A stretch of DNA of 64,000 bases, from assembly GCA_014803435.1 (NCBI GenBank), contig JACYFD010000006.1, positions 1 to 64,000 on the forward strand, written 5' to 3'. The notes under the pieces are model-generated. The model worked only from the letters and a program-made list of their open reading frames with translations. It was not told where the DNA came from and did not search any database. The translations under genes and the position numbers were made by a program. How positions within the stretch are numbered: position 1 is the stretch's first letter; each line of letters opens with the position of its first letter. The DNA is from Cellulosimicrobium terreum. Its GTDB lineage: Bacteria; Actinomycetota; Actinomycetes; Actinomycetales; Cellulomonadaceae. Of the stretch, positions 10,391 through 22,050 are shown piece after piece.

Positions 10391-11754
10391 CGGCCGCCCC
10401 GGTGGAGCGGAGCGCGCGCACGGCAGGGCGCTCGCTCGACGACGCCCTGGACGCCGAGCTCGACCGCCGCCTCGACGCGGTCGACGACCTGCTCGAGTCC
10501 GCCTACCCGGGCGACGACGGGTCCCGCCAGCCCGTGCACACCGTGTACGTCCCGGGCGACCGCTACGACCGCGACCTCCCGAGGCGATGGGGCGACGAGG
10601 CGCGTGCCGCGGTGAGCGCCGCCGGCGGCTCGGGGCACCTGGTGCGGGCGCTCGGGATCGACCCGGGGCTCGGGGTGGCGGCTCTCGTGGACGCGAAGCT
10701 CGTCGCCGAGCCGATCGAGGACCTGCGGATCGACTTCGAGGACGGGTACGGCAACCGTGGCGACGACGCGGAGGACGCGGCAGCCCTGTCGGCCGCGGGC
10801 GAGCTGGTCGCGGCGGTCGCCGCCGGCTCCGGCCCGGCCTTCGTCGGGATCCGCATCAAGTCGTTCGAGCGGGCGACCCGCCGCCGTGGCGTGCGGACGC
10901 TGGACGTCTTCACGACCGGGCTCGTCACCGGGCTCCGCGAGCTCGGCGGCTCGTCCGGCAGCTCCGTCGGCGTGCGGGACGACCTGCCCGCCGGGTACGT
11001 CGTGACGCTCGCCAAGGTCTCCGCGGTGGAGCAGGTCGAGGCGATGGTCACGGTGTGCGAGCGGCTGGAGGCCGCGCTCGGGCTGCCGGCTGGCCGGGTG
11101 CGCTTCGAGATCCAGGTCGAGACCCCGCAGGCGGTGCTCGGGCCCGACGGCGCCGCGACGGTCGCCCGGATGGTGCACGCGGCGGGGGCACGCGCCGTCG
11201 GGCTGCACTACGGCACGTACGACTACAGCGCCTCGCTCGGCATCGCGGCCGAGCTCCAGTCGATGGAGCACCCGGCTGCGGACCACGCGAAGGCCGTCAT
11301 GCAGCTCGCGGCGGCGGGCACGGGCGTACGCCTGTCGGACGGGTCGACGAACGTCCTGCCGGTGGGGGACAACCGTGCGGTCGGCGCGGCGTGGGTGCTG
11401 CACGGCAGGCTCGTCCGCCGGTCGCTGGAACGCGGCTTCTACCAGGGCTGGGACCTGCACCCTGCCCAGCTCGCCAGCCGGTACGCGGCCACGTACGCGT
11501 TCTACCGGCGGGCGGCACCGACGACGTTGCGGCGCCTGCGCGACTACGTGCGCGTGCTCGACGGCGTCGCGGCGCCGGGCGAGGTGGCGGTCCTCGACGA
11601 GCCCGCGACGGCGAAGGCGCTCGCGTGGTTCCTGCTCCGGGCGCTCGACTGCGGAGCCCTCAACGCCGCAGAGGTCGATGGCGGCGGTGCGGACGGTGCG
11701 CTGCTCTCGCGGGCTCGCCTCGAGGCCCTGCGCGACGCGCGACCAGGGAGCTGA
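10387..11754 (+). CDS. HpcH/HpaI aldolase/citrate-lyase-like protein, function unknown (DUF6986-like)
   Basis: A 455-residue protein that starts at a GTG overlapping the aceB stop. Motifs of the phosphoenolpyruvate/pyruvate barrel superfamily (citrate lyase beta, malyl-CoA lyase) are visible: PIEDLRIDFEDGYGNRGDD, FVGIRIKSFE, VRFEIQVETPQAVLG and GLHYGTYDYSASLGI, which would supply the Mg-binding acidic residues. It is much longer than citrate lyase beta and not a recognised malyl-CoA lyase. I believe it belongs to the actinobacterial DUF6986 group, recalled from memory. Translational coupling to malate synthase inside a glyoxylate regulon points to a glyoxylate- or ureidoglycolate-related C-C lyase, but no reaction can be assigned. 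Confidence 0.75.
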
Positions 11755-11776
11755 CGCGGCCGGACGACACCTCGCT

Positions 11777-11836
11777 GCCGAACCCCGGGTTGCGCACCGA
11801 TCGACGGTCTGATCGGTGCACAACCCGGGGTTCGGC
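11777..11836. terminator. very long inverted repeat, probable terminator
   Basis: The arms 11777-11802 and 11811-11836 (26 bp each) pair with a single mismatch around the 8-nt loop GACGGTCT. There is no T-tract. It ends the malic enzyme-aceB-lyase unit and stands 13 bp before the hyi promoter. Confidence 0.75.
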
Positions 11837-11849
11837 AATCGCACAGGGG

Positions 11850-11878
11850 TTGACGAGGCCCGGATCCCGGCCTACGCT
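11850..11878 (+). promoter_or_regulatory. promoter of hyi-glxR-gcl-allB-alc
   Basis: TTGACG (11850-11855) and TACGCT (11873-11878) are 17 bp apart, so transcription should start near 11885. The following operator lies 18 bp downstream of the -10 box, the same layout as at uraD. Confidence 0.8.
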
Positions 11879-11895
11879 TTCACATAGCAGAAGAG

Positions 11896-11915
11896 AACTT
11901 CCGCTAGACGGAAAT
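11896..11915. promoter_or_regulatory. AllR/IclR-type operator, copy 3
   Basis: AACTTCCG-CTAGA-CGGAAAT repeats the uraD operator almost base for base, with TTCCG-N5-CGGAA at 11899-11913. It lies just after the expected transcription start of the hyi operon and before the hyi ribosome binding site. Confidence 0.8.
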
Positions 11916-11951
11916 CAAGGTTCGACGACGACACCCTGAGGAGACGTGACG

Positions 11952-12764
11952 ATGGCTGAGGCCGGCACCGCGAGCTGGACGGTGAACTGCTCGATCCTGC
12001 TCACCGACCTGCCCCTCCTGGAGCGCCCCGCCGCCGCAGCGGCGGCCGGCTTCCGAGGCATCGAGCTGTGGTGGCCCTTCGCCACCCCGACCCCGGCCGA
12101 CGACGAGGTCGACGCGCTCGTCGGAGCGATCGAGTCCGCCGGCGTGCAGCTCACCGGACTGAACTTCGACGCCGGCAACATGCCGGGCGGCGACCGCGGG
12201 CTCGTGTCCTGGCCCGCCCGGTCGGCGGACCTGCGCGCCAATCTCGACGTCGTCACCGCCATCGGCGAGCGCACCGGGTGCCGTGCGTTCAACGCCCTGT
12301 ACGGCAACCGCCAGGAGGGCGAGACGCCGGAGGCGCAGGACGAGCTCGGGGCCGAGAACCTCGCGCTCGCTGCCCGCGCCGTCGCGCGCATCGGCGGCAC
12401 GGTGCTCCTCGAACCCGTCAGCGGCATGCCGACGTACCCGCTCAAGACCGCGGCCGACGTCGTCGCCGTCCTCGACCGGGTCGCCTCCGAGCACGGCGAG
12501 ACGAACCTCGGCCTGCTGTTCGACGTCTACCACCTCGCCGTCAACGGTGACGACGTCGACGCGGCACTCGCGGCTCACCGCGAGCGCATCGCGCACGTCC
12601 AGGTCGCCGACGCCCCCGGGCGCGGCGAGCCCGGGTCGGGCGAGCTGCCGATCGAGCGCTGGGCCGCGGACCTGCGCGCCGGTGGCTACGACGGCTGGAT
12701 CGGCCTCGAGTACAAGACGGACGCCGCGGACCCGTTCGCGTGGCTCGCAGCCTCCGACCGCTGA
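11952..12764 (+). CDS. hyi: hydroxypyruvate isomerase
   Basis: A 270-residue TIM barrel of the hydroxypyruvate isomerase/EboC family (AP endonuclease 2-like fold): WTVNCSILLTDLPLLERP at the N-terminus, FRGIELWWPF, LLEPVSGMPTYPLKT with the metal-binding Glu, LLFDVYHLAV and GWIGLEYK near the end. Hyi interconverts tartronate semialdehyde, the Gcl product, and hydroxypyruvate. The ATG at 11952 is chosen because AGGAG lies 8 nt before it; a GTG at 11946 would be only 2 nt from that site. It is the first gene of the hyi-glxR-gcl-allB-alc operon. Confidence 0.92.
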   Translation: MAEAGTASWTVNCSILLTDLPLLERPAAAAAAGFRGIELWWPFATPTPADDEVDALVGAIESAGVQLTGLNFDAGNMPGGDRGLVSWPARSADLRANLDVVTAIGERTGCRAFNALYGNRQEGETPEAQDELGAENLALAARAVARIGGTVLLEPVSGMPTYPLKTAADVVAVLDRVASEHGETNLGLLFDVYHLAVNGDDVDAALAAHRERIAHVQVADAPGRGEPGSGELPIERWAADLRAGGYDGWIGLEYKTDAADPFAWLAASDR

Positions 12765-12826
12765 GCCGCACCCAGAACCTCAGACCTCAGACCTCAGACT
12801 CTCCGACCAGACCCGAGGAGCACACC

Positions 12827-13732
12827 ATGGCCTCCATCGCCTTCATCGGACTCGGCATCATGGGCAGCCCCATGGCCGTCCACCTGCAGAACGCCGGCCA
12901 CGACGTCGCGGGATACAACCGCAGCCCCGAGAAGACCCGGCCCCTCGTCGAGGCGGGAGGCCGCGCCGCCACCTCGGTCGCCGACGCCGTCTCGGGCGCG
13001 GACGTCGTCGCGATCATGGTTCCCGACTCGCCCGACGTCGAGGCCGTCCTCACCGGGGACGACGGCGTCCTCGCGAACGCGAAGCCTGGGGCGCTGGTCG
13101 TCGACTTCTCCTCGATCCGTCCCGACGTCACGGTCGCGCTCGCGAAGCAGGCGACGGCCGCGGGCCTGCGCATCGTCGACGCACCGGTGTCCGGGGGCGA
13201 GCCGGGCGCGATCAACGCCGCGCTGTCCATCATGGTCGGCGGGACGCGCGAGGACTTCGAGACGGCGAAGCCGTTCCTCGACGTCGTCGGGAAGACGGTC
13301 GTGCACGTGGGTCCGAACGGCTCCGGCCAGACCGTCAAGGCGGCCAACCAGCTCATCGTCGCGGTGAACATCCAGGCGCTGGCCGAGGCGGTCGTCTTCC
13401 TCGAGGCGTACGGCGTGGACACCGACGCGGCGATCGAGGTCCTCGGCGGAGGGCTCGCCGGCTCCGCCGTCCTCAACCAGAAGGCGCGCAAGATGCTCGA
13501 CCGCGACTTCGGCCCCGGCTTCCGCATCGACCTGCACCACAAGGACCTCGGCATCGTGACGTCCGCCGCCCGCGAGGCCGGCGTCGTCGCTCCGCTCGGC
13601 GGGCTCGTCGCCCAGCTCATGGCCTCGGCCCGGGCCAACGGTGACGGCGGGCTCGACCACTCGGGCCTGTTCCGCGGCGTCGAACGACTCTCCGGGCGCG
13701 ACAGCGCGACCGGTACCGACCAGACCTCCTGA
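12827..13732 (+). CDS. glxR: 2-hydroxy-3-oxopropionate (tartronate semialdehyde) reductase
   Basis: A 301-residue beta-hydroxyacid dehydrogenase. The N-terminal Rossmann motif is [15 protein letters not shown], the substrate loop is [11 protein letters not shown], and the catalytic Lys lies in [15 protein letters not shown]. It reduces tartronate semialdehyde to D-glycerate after Gcl. The start follows GAGGAGCACACC. The 62-nt gap after hyi contains three tandem copies of CCTCAGA (12778-12798). No glycerate kinase is in the window. Confidence 0.93.
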   Translation: MASIAFIGLGIMGSPMAVHLQNAGHDVAGYNRSPEKTRPLVEAGGRAATSVADAVSGADVVAIMVPDSPDVEAVLTGDDGVLANAKPGALVVDFSSIRPDVTVALAKQATAAGLRIVDAPVSGGEPGAINAALSIMVGGTREDFETAKPFLDVVGKTVVHVGPNGSGQTVKAANQLIVAVNIQALAEAVVFLEAYGVDTDAAIEVLGGGLAGSAVLNQKARKMLDRDFGPGFRIDLHHKDLGIVTSAAREAGVVAPLGGLVAQLMASARANGDGGLDHSGLFRGVERLSGRDSATGTDQTS

Positions 13733-13791
13733 CCGTGCGGCGTCGGGCCGACGACGACCCGACGCACCCCATCCCAGCAAGGAGCGAGACC

Positions 13792-15579
<1,788 letters not shown>

Positions 15580-15629
15580 GCGCGCGCCACGTGTCGACGA
15601 ACTGCACCGACGAGCAGGAGGATCAGCCG

Positions 15630-16982
15630 ATGAGCACGACACCCGACCACACGTTCGACCTCGTCGTTCGCGGCGAGCGCGTGCTCGTCGACGGCGCGGA
15701 GCAGCCCTGTGAGGTCGGCGTGCGCGACGGTGCGGTCGTCGCGGTCGAGCCGCTCGGCGCGGGGCTCGACGGCGCGCGCGTCGTCGAGCTCGCGCCCGGG
15801 CAGGTCCTGATCCCCGGGCTCGTGGACACGCACGTCCACGTCAACGAGCCGGGTCGCACCGAGTGGGAGGGCTTCGCGTCGGCGACGCGGGCCGCCGCCG
15901 CGGGCGGCGTGACGACCATCGTCGACATGCCGCTCAACTCGATCCCGCCCACGGTCGACGTCGCCGCGCTCGAGATCAAGCAGAAGGTCGCACGCGACCA
16001 GGCGTCCGTCGACGTCGGGTTCTGGGGCGGCGCGGTGCCGGGGAACACGTCCGACCTGCGCCCCCTGTGGGACGCCGGCGTGTTCGGCTTCAAGTGCTTC
16101 CTGCTGCACTCGGGCGTCGACGAGTTCGGCCACCTCGAGCCGGACGAGCTCGAGGCCGACCTGGCGGAGATCGCCGGCTTCGACGGCCTCATGATCGTGC
16201 ACGCCGAGGACTCGCACGTCATCGACGCGGCACCGCCCGCGCACGGCGACCACTACGACACGTTCCTCGCGTCGCGCCCGCGCGACGCCGAGAACACCGC
16301 GATCGCGCACGTCATCGACGCCGCCCGCCGGACCGGCGCCCGCGCGCACGTCCTGCACCTGTCGAGCTCCGACGCGCTGCCCATGATCCGCAGCGCCAAG
16401 GCGGAGGGCGTCCGGCTGACCGTCGAGACCTGCCCGCACTACCTGGCGCTCGCGGCCGAGGAGATCCCCGACGGCGCGACGCAGTACAAGTGCTGCCCGC
16501 CCATCCGGGAGGCCGCCAACCGCGACCTGCTCTGGGAGGCGCTGGTCGACGGCACCATCGACATCGTGGTCTCCGACCACTCGCCCAGCACGCCGGACCT
16601 CAAGGACCTCGACACCGGCGACTTCGGCACGGCGTGGGGCGGCGTGTCCTCGCTCCAGCTCGGCCTCGCGATCGTGTGGACCGAGGCCCGACGCCGCGGT
16701 GTCCCTTTCGAGCGCGTCGTGCAGTGGATGTCCGCCCGGCCGGCCGAGATCGCCGGACTCACGCGCAAGGGCGGGATCGTCGTCGGGCACGACGCCGACC
16801 TGGCCGTCGTGGAGCCCGACACCACGTTCGTCGTCGACCCCCACGCCCTCCACCACAAGAACCCCATCACCCCGTACGCGAACCGAGCGCTGTCCGGCGC
16901 GGTCGTCGCCACGTTCCTGCGTGGCGAGGAGGTCACCCCCGACCGGCCCACCGGACGCCTCCTGACGAGAGGAGACTCCTGA
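15630..16982 (+). CDS. allB: allantoinase
   Basis: A 450-residue cyclic amidohydrolase that opens allantoin to allantoate. The binuclear metal site is visible as [16 protein letters not shown], the carboxylated Lys in [11 protein letters not shown], His in VHAEDSH and LHLSSS, and Asp in [11 protein letters not shown]. The [10 protein letters not shown] and [12 protein letters not shown] patterns favour allantoinase over dihydroorotase or hydantoinase, and the following allantoicase gene confirms it. The start follows AGGAGGATCAGCCG. The stop overlaps the alc start (TGATG). Confidence 0.95.
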   Translation: MSTTPDHTFDLVVRGERVLVDGAEQPCEVGVRDGAVVAVEPLGAGLDGARVVELAPGQVLIPGLVDTHVHVNEPGRTEWEGFASATRAAAAGGVTTIVDMPLNSIPPTVDVAALEIKQKVARDQASVDVGFWGGAVPGNTSDLRPLWDAGVFGFKCFLLHSGVDEFGHLEPDELEADLAEIAGFDGLMIVHAEDSHVIDAAPPAHGDHYDTFLASRPRDAENTAIAHVIDAARRTGARAHVLHLSSSDALPMIRSAKAEGVRLTVETCPHYLALAAEEIPDGATQYKCCPPIREAANRDLLWEALVDGTIDIVVSDHSPSTPDLKDLDTGDFGTAWGGVSSLQLGLAIVWTEARRRGVPFERVVQWMSARPAEIAGLTRKGGIVVGHDADLAVVEPDTTFVVDPHALHHKNPITPYANRALSGAVVATFLRGEEVTPDRPTGRLLTRGDS

Positions 16983-18082
16983 TGTCCCACGTACCCGCAC
17001 CGCTCGCCGCCTTCCAGGCACTCCCGGACCTCGCGTCCCGTGCGCTGGGCGGGAGCGTGGTCTGGGCCAGCGACGAGCTCTTCGCCCAGCGCGAGAACCT
17101 CATCCGCCCGGGCGCGCCCGCCTTCGACGTGAACGAGTTCGGCCACAAGGGCAAGGTGTACGACGGCTGGGAGACGCGCCGTCGCCGCGACGGGCTCGAG
17201 TCCGACGCCGCGATCGTGCGGCTCGGTGCCGCGGGGATCGTCCACGGCGTCGTGGTCGACACCGCGTGGTTCCGCGGCAACTACCCGCCCTACGTCTCGG
17301 TCGAGGCGACGTCGGTCGAGGGCTACCCGTCCGTCGACGAGCTGCAGGACGCGCAGTGGACCACGATCGTCGCCAAGCAGGACGCCACGGGTGACACCCC
17401 GAACGTCTACGAGGTCTCGGACCGCTCGCGCTGGACCCACGTGCGCCTGACCATCTACCCCGACGGCGGCGTGGCGCGGTTCCGCGTGCACGGCGAGGTC
17501 GTGCCCGACCCGCGCTTCCTGACCGGGACGATCGACCTCGTCGCGGCCGAGAACGGCGGCCGGCTCGTCGAGACCTCCGACGCGTTCTACTCCTCGCCCG
17601 CCAACATCATCCTGCCGGGCAAGGCCGCGCACATGGGGGAGGGCTGGGAGAACGCCCGGCGCCGCGGCCCGGGCAACGACTTCGCGGTGTTCGCGCTCGC
17701 GCAGCGCGGGGTCGTGCGCCACGTCGAGGTCGACACGACGTACTACGTCGGCAACGCGCCCGGCGCGGTCCGCCTCCAGGTGCACGACGCCGGTCCCGTG
17801 CCCGCCGAGGGTGCGGGTCTGGACGACGGTGCACCGTCGGGCACGTGGTCCGACATCCTGCCGAAGGCGGACGTCCGCGCGGACACGCGCCACCGCCACG
17901 TGATCGAGGGCGCGCCCGCGGCGACGCACCTGCGGCTCGACGTGTACCCCGACGGCGGGCTCTCCCGGCTGCGGGTGTGGGGGGAGCTCACCCCCGAGGA
18001 CCTCGCGGCAGCGCGACTCCGCTGGTGGGAGTCGCTCCCGCAGGCGCACCGGGACGCGATCCCGGGCGAGGCACCGGCCTGA
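16982..18082 (+). CDS. alc: allantoicase
   Basis: A 366-residue protein made of two allantoicase repeats, residues about 25-185 and 200-345. Repeat 1 has FGHKGKVYDGWETRRRR and WFRGNYPPYVSVEA; repeat 2 has MGEGWENARRRGPGND and YYVGNAPGAVRLQ. Each half ends in a Y-P-D-G-G stretch. The enzyme splits allantoate into ureidoglycolate and urea. It is the last gene of the operon, overlapping allB by one base, and converges on the photolyase gene with 7 nt between the stop codons. Confidence 0.95.
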   Translation: MSHVPAPLAAFQALPDLASRALGGSVVWASDELFAQRENLIRPGAPAFDVNEFGHKGKVYDGWETRRRRDGLESDAAIVRLGAAGIVHGVVVDTAWFRGNYPPYVSVEATSVEGYPSVDELQDAQWTTIVAKQDATGDTPNVYEVSDRSRWTHVRLTIYPDGGVARFRVHGEVVPDPRFLTGTIDLVAAENGGRLVETSDAFYSSPANIILPGKAAHMGEGWENARRRGPGNDFAVFALAQRGVVRHVEVDTTYYVGNAPGAVRLQVHDAGPVPAEGAGLDDGAPSGTWSDILPKADVRADTRHRHVIEGAPAATHLRLDVYPDGGLSRLRVWGELTPEDLAAARLRWWESLPQAHRDAIPGEAPA

Positions 18083-18089
18083 CGGTGCC

Positions 18090-19469
18090 CTAGCGAGCGG
18101 CGCGGCCGCGCTCGAGGTCCTCGAGCGCGACGCGCCGCTCGGTGGCGTGGTCCACGACCCGCTCCGGGTAGTCGCGCGGCTGCTCGGTGAGCCGCCACGG
18201 CTCGTGCACCGCGGCCCCCTCGACGCCGCGCAGCTCCGGGACCCAGCGCCGCACGTAGTCGCCGTCCGGGTCGAACTTCTTGCCCTGCGTGACCGGGTTG
18301 AAGATGCGGAAGTACGGGGCCGCGTCGCGGCCCGTCCCTGCGACCCACTGCCAGTTCAGCTGGTTCTGCGGCACGTCGCCGTCGGCGAGGTGGGCCATGA
18401 AGTGCTCGGCCCCGCGCTGCCAGCGCACGTGCAGGTCCTTGACGAGGAACGACGCGACGACCATGCGGACGCGGTTGTGCATCCACCCCTCGGCGAGGAG
18501 CTGGCGCATGCCCGCGTCGACGAGCGGGTAGCCGGTCCGGCCGGCGGACCACGCCGCGAGGAACCGGTGCTCGTCGGTGCCCGTGGTCCACGCGTCGTCG
18601 GGCACGACGCTGCGCAGGGAACGTCGCGCCGCCCCTGGGTGGTGGAACAGGCCGTCGGCGTGGAACTCGCGCCACGCGAGCTCCGAGCGGAACGTGAGGA
18701 CGTCGTCGGACGGCGCGCCGTCGTGCAGGGCCTCGCGCAGGTCCGCGAGCAGCGTGCGCGGGTGCACCTCGCCCCACTTGAGCGGGATGGACATGCCCGA
18801 CGTCGCGGGCCGGTCCGGACGGTCGCGCCCGGTCGCGTAGCCGGCGAGGTGATCGGCGAGGAACGCGTGCCACCGCCGTCGCGCGGCCCGCTCCCCGGCG
18901 GCGGGGAGGTCGGCGTCGGTACCCGGGTCGGGCGGGACACCCTCCGAACGGACGTCCGCCCACGGCACGTCGCGCGGGCGGGGCGCGGGCCCGGGCCATC
19001 GGTGGGACACCCACGCGTCGCGGAAGGGCGTGAAGACCTGGAAGGGCGTGCCGCCCTGCGTCGTGAGCCGGCCGGGGGAGACCGCGTACGGCGAGCCGGT
19101 GCGCACGAGGTCCGTGCCGGCGTCGGACAGGACCCGCTCCACCACCTCGTCGCGGGCCAGCCCGTACGGCTCGAACGACGCCCCCACGTGCACCTCGTCG
19201 GCCCCGACCTCGCGGGCGAGCGCCGGCACCACCTCGCGGGGGTCGCCGTGGCGCACGACGAGCCGGCCGCCCGTCGACTCGTCGAGGGCCGCAAGGCTGC
19301 GCGCGAGGTACGACCGGCGCGGCGCACCGGCGCCGTCCCAGAGCCGGGGATCCAGCACGTACAGCGCGACCACCTCGTCGCCGGTGTCTCGGGCGGAGTC
19401 GGCCGCGGCGACGAGGGCAGGGTTGTCCGCGAGACGCAGGTCGCGGCGCGACCACCAGATCGACGGCAC
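18090..19469 (-). CDS. phr: deoxyribodipyrimidine photolyase (class I type)
   Basis: A 459-residue member of the photolyase/cryptochrome family. The N-terminal alpha/beta antenna domain starts SIWWSRRDLRLADNPAL, and the C-terminal FAD domain shows LTFRSELAWREFHADGLFHHP, GRTGYPLVDAGMRQLLAEGWM, HNRVRMVVASFLVKDL and NQLNWQWVAGTGRDAAPYFRIFNP. These carry the Asn and Trp residues used for FAD binding and electron transfer. It should split cyclobutane pyrimidine dimers with light. It starts at a GTG 6 nt after a TAGCGT box (complement of 19476-19481), so a leaderless mRNA is likely. The divergent neighbour is a peptide transporter. Confidence 0.92.
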   Translation of the reverse strand: MPSIWWSRRDLRLADNPALVAAADSARDTGDEVVALYVLDPRLWDGAGAPRRSYLARSLAALDESTGGRLVVRHGDPREVVPALAREVGADEVHVGASFEPYGLARDEVVERVLSDAGTDLVRTGSPYAVSPGRLTTQGGTPFQVFTPFRDAWVSHRWPGPAPRPRDVPWADVRSEGVPPDPGTDADLPAAGERAARRRWHAFLADHLAGYATGRDRPDRPATSGMSIPLKWGEVHPRTLLADLREALHDGAPSDDVLTFRSELAWREFHADGLFHHPGAARRSLRSVVPDDAWTTGTDEHRFLAAWSAGRTGYPLVDAGMRQLLAEGWMHNRVRMVVASFLVKDLHVRWQRGAEHFMAHLADGDVPQNQLNWQWVAGTGRDAAPYFRIFNPVTQGKKFDPDGDYVRRWVPELRGVEGAAVHEPWRLTEQPRDYPERVVDHATERRVALEDLERGRAAR

Positions 19470-19521
19470 CCGGTCACGCTAACGGTCGCCGCGCGTGCTC
19501 GCCGGTGGGAGCATCGATCGC

Positions 19522-21102
19522 ATGAGCGCGCGGGGCGGCGGCGAGGGGGCGTCCGAGGTGGAGCCCGGCGCCGGTGCGCCGACCGGGCCGCGGCCGGGCG
19601 AGGGCCCTGCGGCAGGGCACATCGAGGGGGACCACGCGTTCTTCGGTCAGCCGCGTGGGCTGTTCACGCTCTTCACCACCGAGATGTGGGAGCGGTTCAG
19701 CTACTACGGGATGCGCGCCATCCTGCTGTTCTACCTCACGGACACCGTCGCCAACGGCGGTCTCGGGATCGACGACACGACGGGGCTCGCGCTCGTGTCG
19801 ATCTACGGGACGAGCGTCTACCTGCTCTCGGTCGTCGGGGGCTGGCTCGCCGACCGGCTGATCGGCTCACGACGCTCCGTGCTGTACGGCGGCATCATCA
19901 TCGCGGCCGGGCACGTCAGCCTCACGGTCCCCGGCGTCGGCTTCTCCATGATCGGCATCGCTCTCGTCGCGCTCGGCACCGGCCTCCTCAAGCCCAACGT
20001 GAGCTCGATGGTCGGCGAGCTCTACGCGCGCGACGACCCGCGCCGGGACTCGGCGTTCTCGATCTTCTACATGGGCATCAACATCGGGTCGTTCGTCGCG
20101 CCGTTCCTCGTCGGCGCCGCGCGCGCCTGGGGCGGGTACCACGCGGGGTTCGCGGTGGCGGCCGTGGGCATGGCGGTCGCCCTCGTGTTCTTCGTCGCCG
20201 GCGGGCGGTACCTCGGCAAGGCCGGCGCGAACGTGCCGAACCCCATCCGGCCCGAGGAGCGGGGCGCCGTCGCGCGCATCCTCCTGCTGATCGCGGCAGG
20301 CGTCGTCGCGGTCGCGCTGGTGGCGCTCCTGGTCTCGGGGGGGTTCGGCGTCGGGACGTTCATCGACACGATGTCCTACCTCGCGTTCCTCGCGCCGATC
20401 GTCTACTTCGTCGTGATGTACCGCTCGCCCAAGGTCACCGACGCCGAACGACCCCGCGTGCTCGCCTACATCCCGCTGTTCGTGGCCGCGATGCTGTTCT
20501 GGATGATCTTCGAGCAGGCGGCCACGACGCTCTCCGCGTTCGCGGCGGACCGCACCGAGCTGAACCTCTTCGGCGTCAGCATCAGCCCCGAGTTCTTCCA
20601 GTCCGTGAACCCGCTGTCGATCATCCTGCTCGCCCCGGTCTTCGCGTGGATCTGGCTCAAGACCGGCGACCGCCCGGCGACCGCCAACAAGTTCGCGATC
20701 GGCCTCACGCTCGCGTCCCTGTCCTTCCTCGGGCTCGCGCTCGCCTCGGCGGTCGTGGGTGACGGAAAGTCTCCCGCGTGGGTGCTCGTCGCGGTGTACG
20801 TCGTGCAGACGCTCGGCGAGCTGTGCCTGTCGCCGGTCGGGCTCGCCGCGACGACGCTGCTCGCTCCGCGCGCGTTCCGGTCCCAGGCGATGGCCGTGTG
20901 GTTCCTCGCCCCGGCCGCCGGGCAGGCCATCACGGCGCAGCTCGTCGAGGCGACCGAGGGCACGTCGGACACGCTCTACTTCGGCGGGATCGGTGCCGTG
21001 ACGCTCGTGTTCGCGGGTGCGCTGTTCGCACTCGCGCCGTGGGTGACGCGGCACATCCGGCACGCGGACGAGCTCGAGGACGCGCGCACGGCCACGGCCT
21101 GA
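19522..21102 (+). CDS. POT/PTR2-family proton-coupled di-/tripeptide transporter
   Basis: A 526-residue polytopic membrane protein with about 14 hydrophobic segments. After a Gly/Ala-rich tail of about 45 residues it has the POT signature TTEMWERFSYYGMRAILLFYL (ExxERFxYY, the proton-coupling motif on helix 1) and GTGLLKPNVSSMVGELY. It should import small peptides with protons. The ATG at 19522 follows GGTGGGA at a slightly long spacing; an in-frame GTG at 19495 is the alternative. Substrate range cannot be predicted. Confidence 0.9.
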   Translation: MSARGGGEGASEVEPGAGAPTGPRPGEGPAAGHIEGDHAFFGQPRGLFTLFTTEMWERFSYYGMRAILLFYLTDTVANGGLGIDDTTGLALVSIYGTSVYLLSVVGGWLADRLIGSRRSVLYGGIIIAAGHVSLTVPGVGFSMIGIALVALGTGLLKPNVSSMVGELYARDDPRRDSAFSIFYMGINIGSFVAPFLVGAARAWGGYHAGFAVAAVGMAVALVFFVAGGRYLGKAGANVPNPIRPEERGAVARILLLIAAGVVAVALVALLVSGGFGVGTFIDTMSYLAFLAPIVYFVVMYRSPKVTDAERPRVLAYIPLFVAAMLFWMIFEQAATTLSAFAADRTELNLFGVSISPEFFQSVNPLSIILLAPVFAWIWLKTGDRPATANKFAIGLTLASLSFLGLALASAVVGDGKSPAWVLVAVYVVQTLGELCLSPVGLAATTLLAPRAFRSQAMAVWFLAPAAGQAITAQLVEATEGTSDTLYFGGIGAVTLVFAGALFALAPWVTRHIRHADELEDARTATA

Positions 21103-21130
21103 ACCCGGCCAGGCGGCGTCCTCGGCGTGA

Positions 21131-21718
21131 TCAGCGGAGCCAGGGAGCCCTGCGGACGAGGGGCGTGGCGGCCCACCGACGGCCGAGACCCCACGTGTCT
21201 CCGGCAAGCGTCGTGGCGAGCACCGCGAGGAGCAGGATCACCAGGACGTGCTGATCGACGACCGGGTTGTTCGAACCGGACGTCAACGGCCACTGAGAGA
21301 GCCAGAGCAGCGCGAAGAGGATCCCGCCGGAGACGGCTGCGACCCGCAGGCCGATCCCGAGCAGCAGCGCGACCCCGACCCCGAGCAGGCCGAGCATGAA
21401 GAGCCAGTCCGTCACCGGGCCGGCGATCGAGGCCAAGGATCCTGCGAGCGGACCCTGGGCGCCGTGCTGGAGGTAGCCCTGCGTGGGTGCCGCACCCTCG
21501 ACCCAGGCGTTCTCGGCCGGCGTCGCGTACCCCAGGCCGAAGAGCTTGTCGGCGAAGGGCCACAGGAAGACGACCGAGGTCCCGAACCGCGCGAGCGCGA
21601 GCGCCCGACGGGCGCCGCCGCGCGTGACGACGGACTCCTGGACGATCGGACGGCTGACGCGGTCCCGGGCGACGGCGGTGCTCGTCCGCGCGGCGGCGGA
21701 CGTCGTGGACGTAGACAT
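21131..21718 (-). CDS. DoxX-like integral membrane protein
   Basis: A 195-residue protein with a charged N-terminal tail of about 35 residues and four hydrophobic segments: LARFGTSVVFLWPFADKLFG, a middle helix at WLFMLGLLGVGVALLLGI, VAAVSGGILFALLWLS, and VLVILLLAVLATTLAG. This four-helix pattern with an R-x-G-x-S-x-V/L-F-L-x-P-x-x-D-K-L motif resembles the DoxX family. The role of that family is mostly unclear, and no partner gene for thiosulfate oxidation is nearby. GAGAGG stands 9 nt before the ATG on the minus strand. Confidence 0.65.
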   Translation of the reverse strand: MSTSTTSAAARTSTAVARDRVSRPIVQESVVTRGGARRALALARFGTSVVFLWPFADKLFGLGYATPAENAWVEGAAPTQGYLQHGAQGPLAGSLASIAGPVTDWLFMLGLLGVGVALLLGIGLRVAAVSGGILFALLWLSQWPLTSGSNNPVVDQHVLVILLLAVLATTLAGDTWGLGRRWAATPLVRRAPWLR

Positions 21719-22050
21719 GGAAGAGCCTCTCGAGAGTGTCGGGTGCGACGCGCCGTACGGGCGCGCGCCCTACCTGCCGCACGACGCCTTGCCCCCTGGT
21801 CAGGTGCGGCGTGCGGTCGTCCCGCGGATCTCGCTCGCTCACCCTGGCGTGTGACGGCGGTGTCGTTCAACCCTTACGCACGGATTGCGGTGGTTTCACG
21901 TACGGGTTCTCCCGAACCGTGCGAACCCTGCCAGCGGAGAGGACCACGAGGCGGACGGGCTGCTCGGGGCGTCGTCGCGCGGGCGTAGGGTGACCCGGCG
22001 CGGCCGAGCCCCCGGCGGTCGCGGTGACCCGTCGAAGGAGCTGACCCGCA
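21719..22050. promoter_or_regulatory. divergent intergenic region upstream of ilvD
   Basis: This 332-nt gap separates the divergent DoxX-like gene and ilvD. A TAGGGT box at 21986-21991 resembles the -10 boxes used elsewhere in the window and would give a 50-55 nt leader; ilvD has a normal GAAGGAG site at 22033-22039. No terminator hairpin or leader peptide rich in branched-chain residues was found here, unlike in front of ilvB and cimA. Confidence 0.5.

Noticed and set aside
11946-11951. GTG 11946 as hyi start
   Set aside because: It lies only 2 nt after AGGAG; the ATG at 11952 has the correct spacing of 8 nt.
12778-12798. Three tandem CCTCAGA copies between hyi and glxR considered as a regulatory repeat
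   Set aside because: Only 21 bp in an operon-internal gap, with no palindrome or promoter. It is probably simple slippage.
21900-21935. ACGGGTTC...GAACCGT near ilvD as an operator
   Set aside because: The arms pair over only about five bases with misaligned ends, too weak to call.
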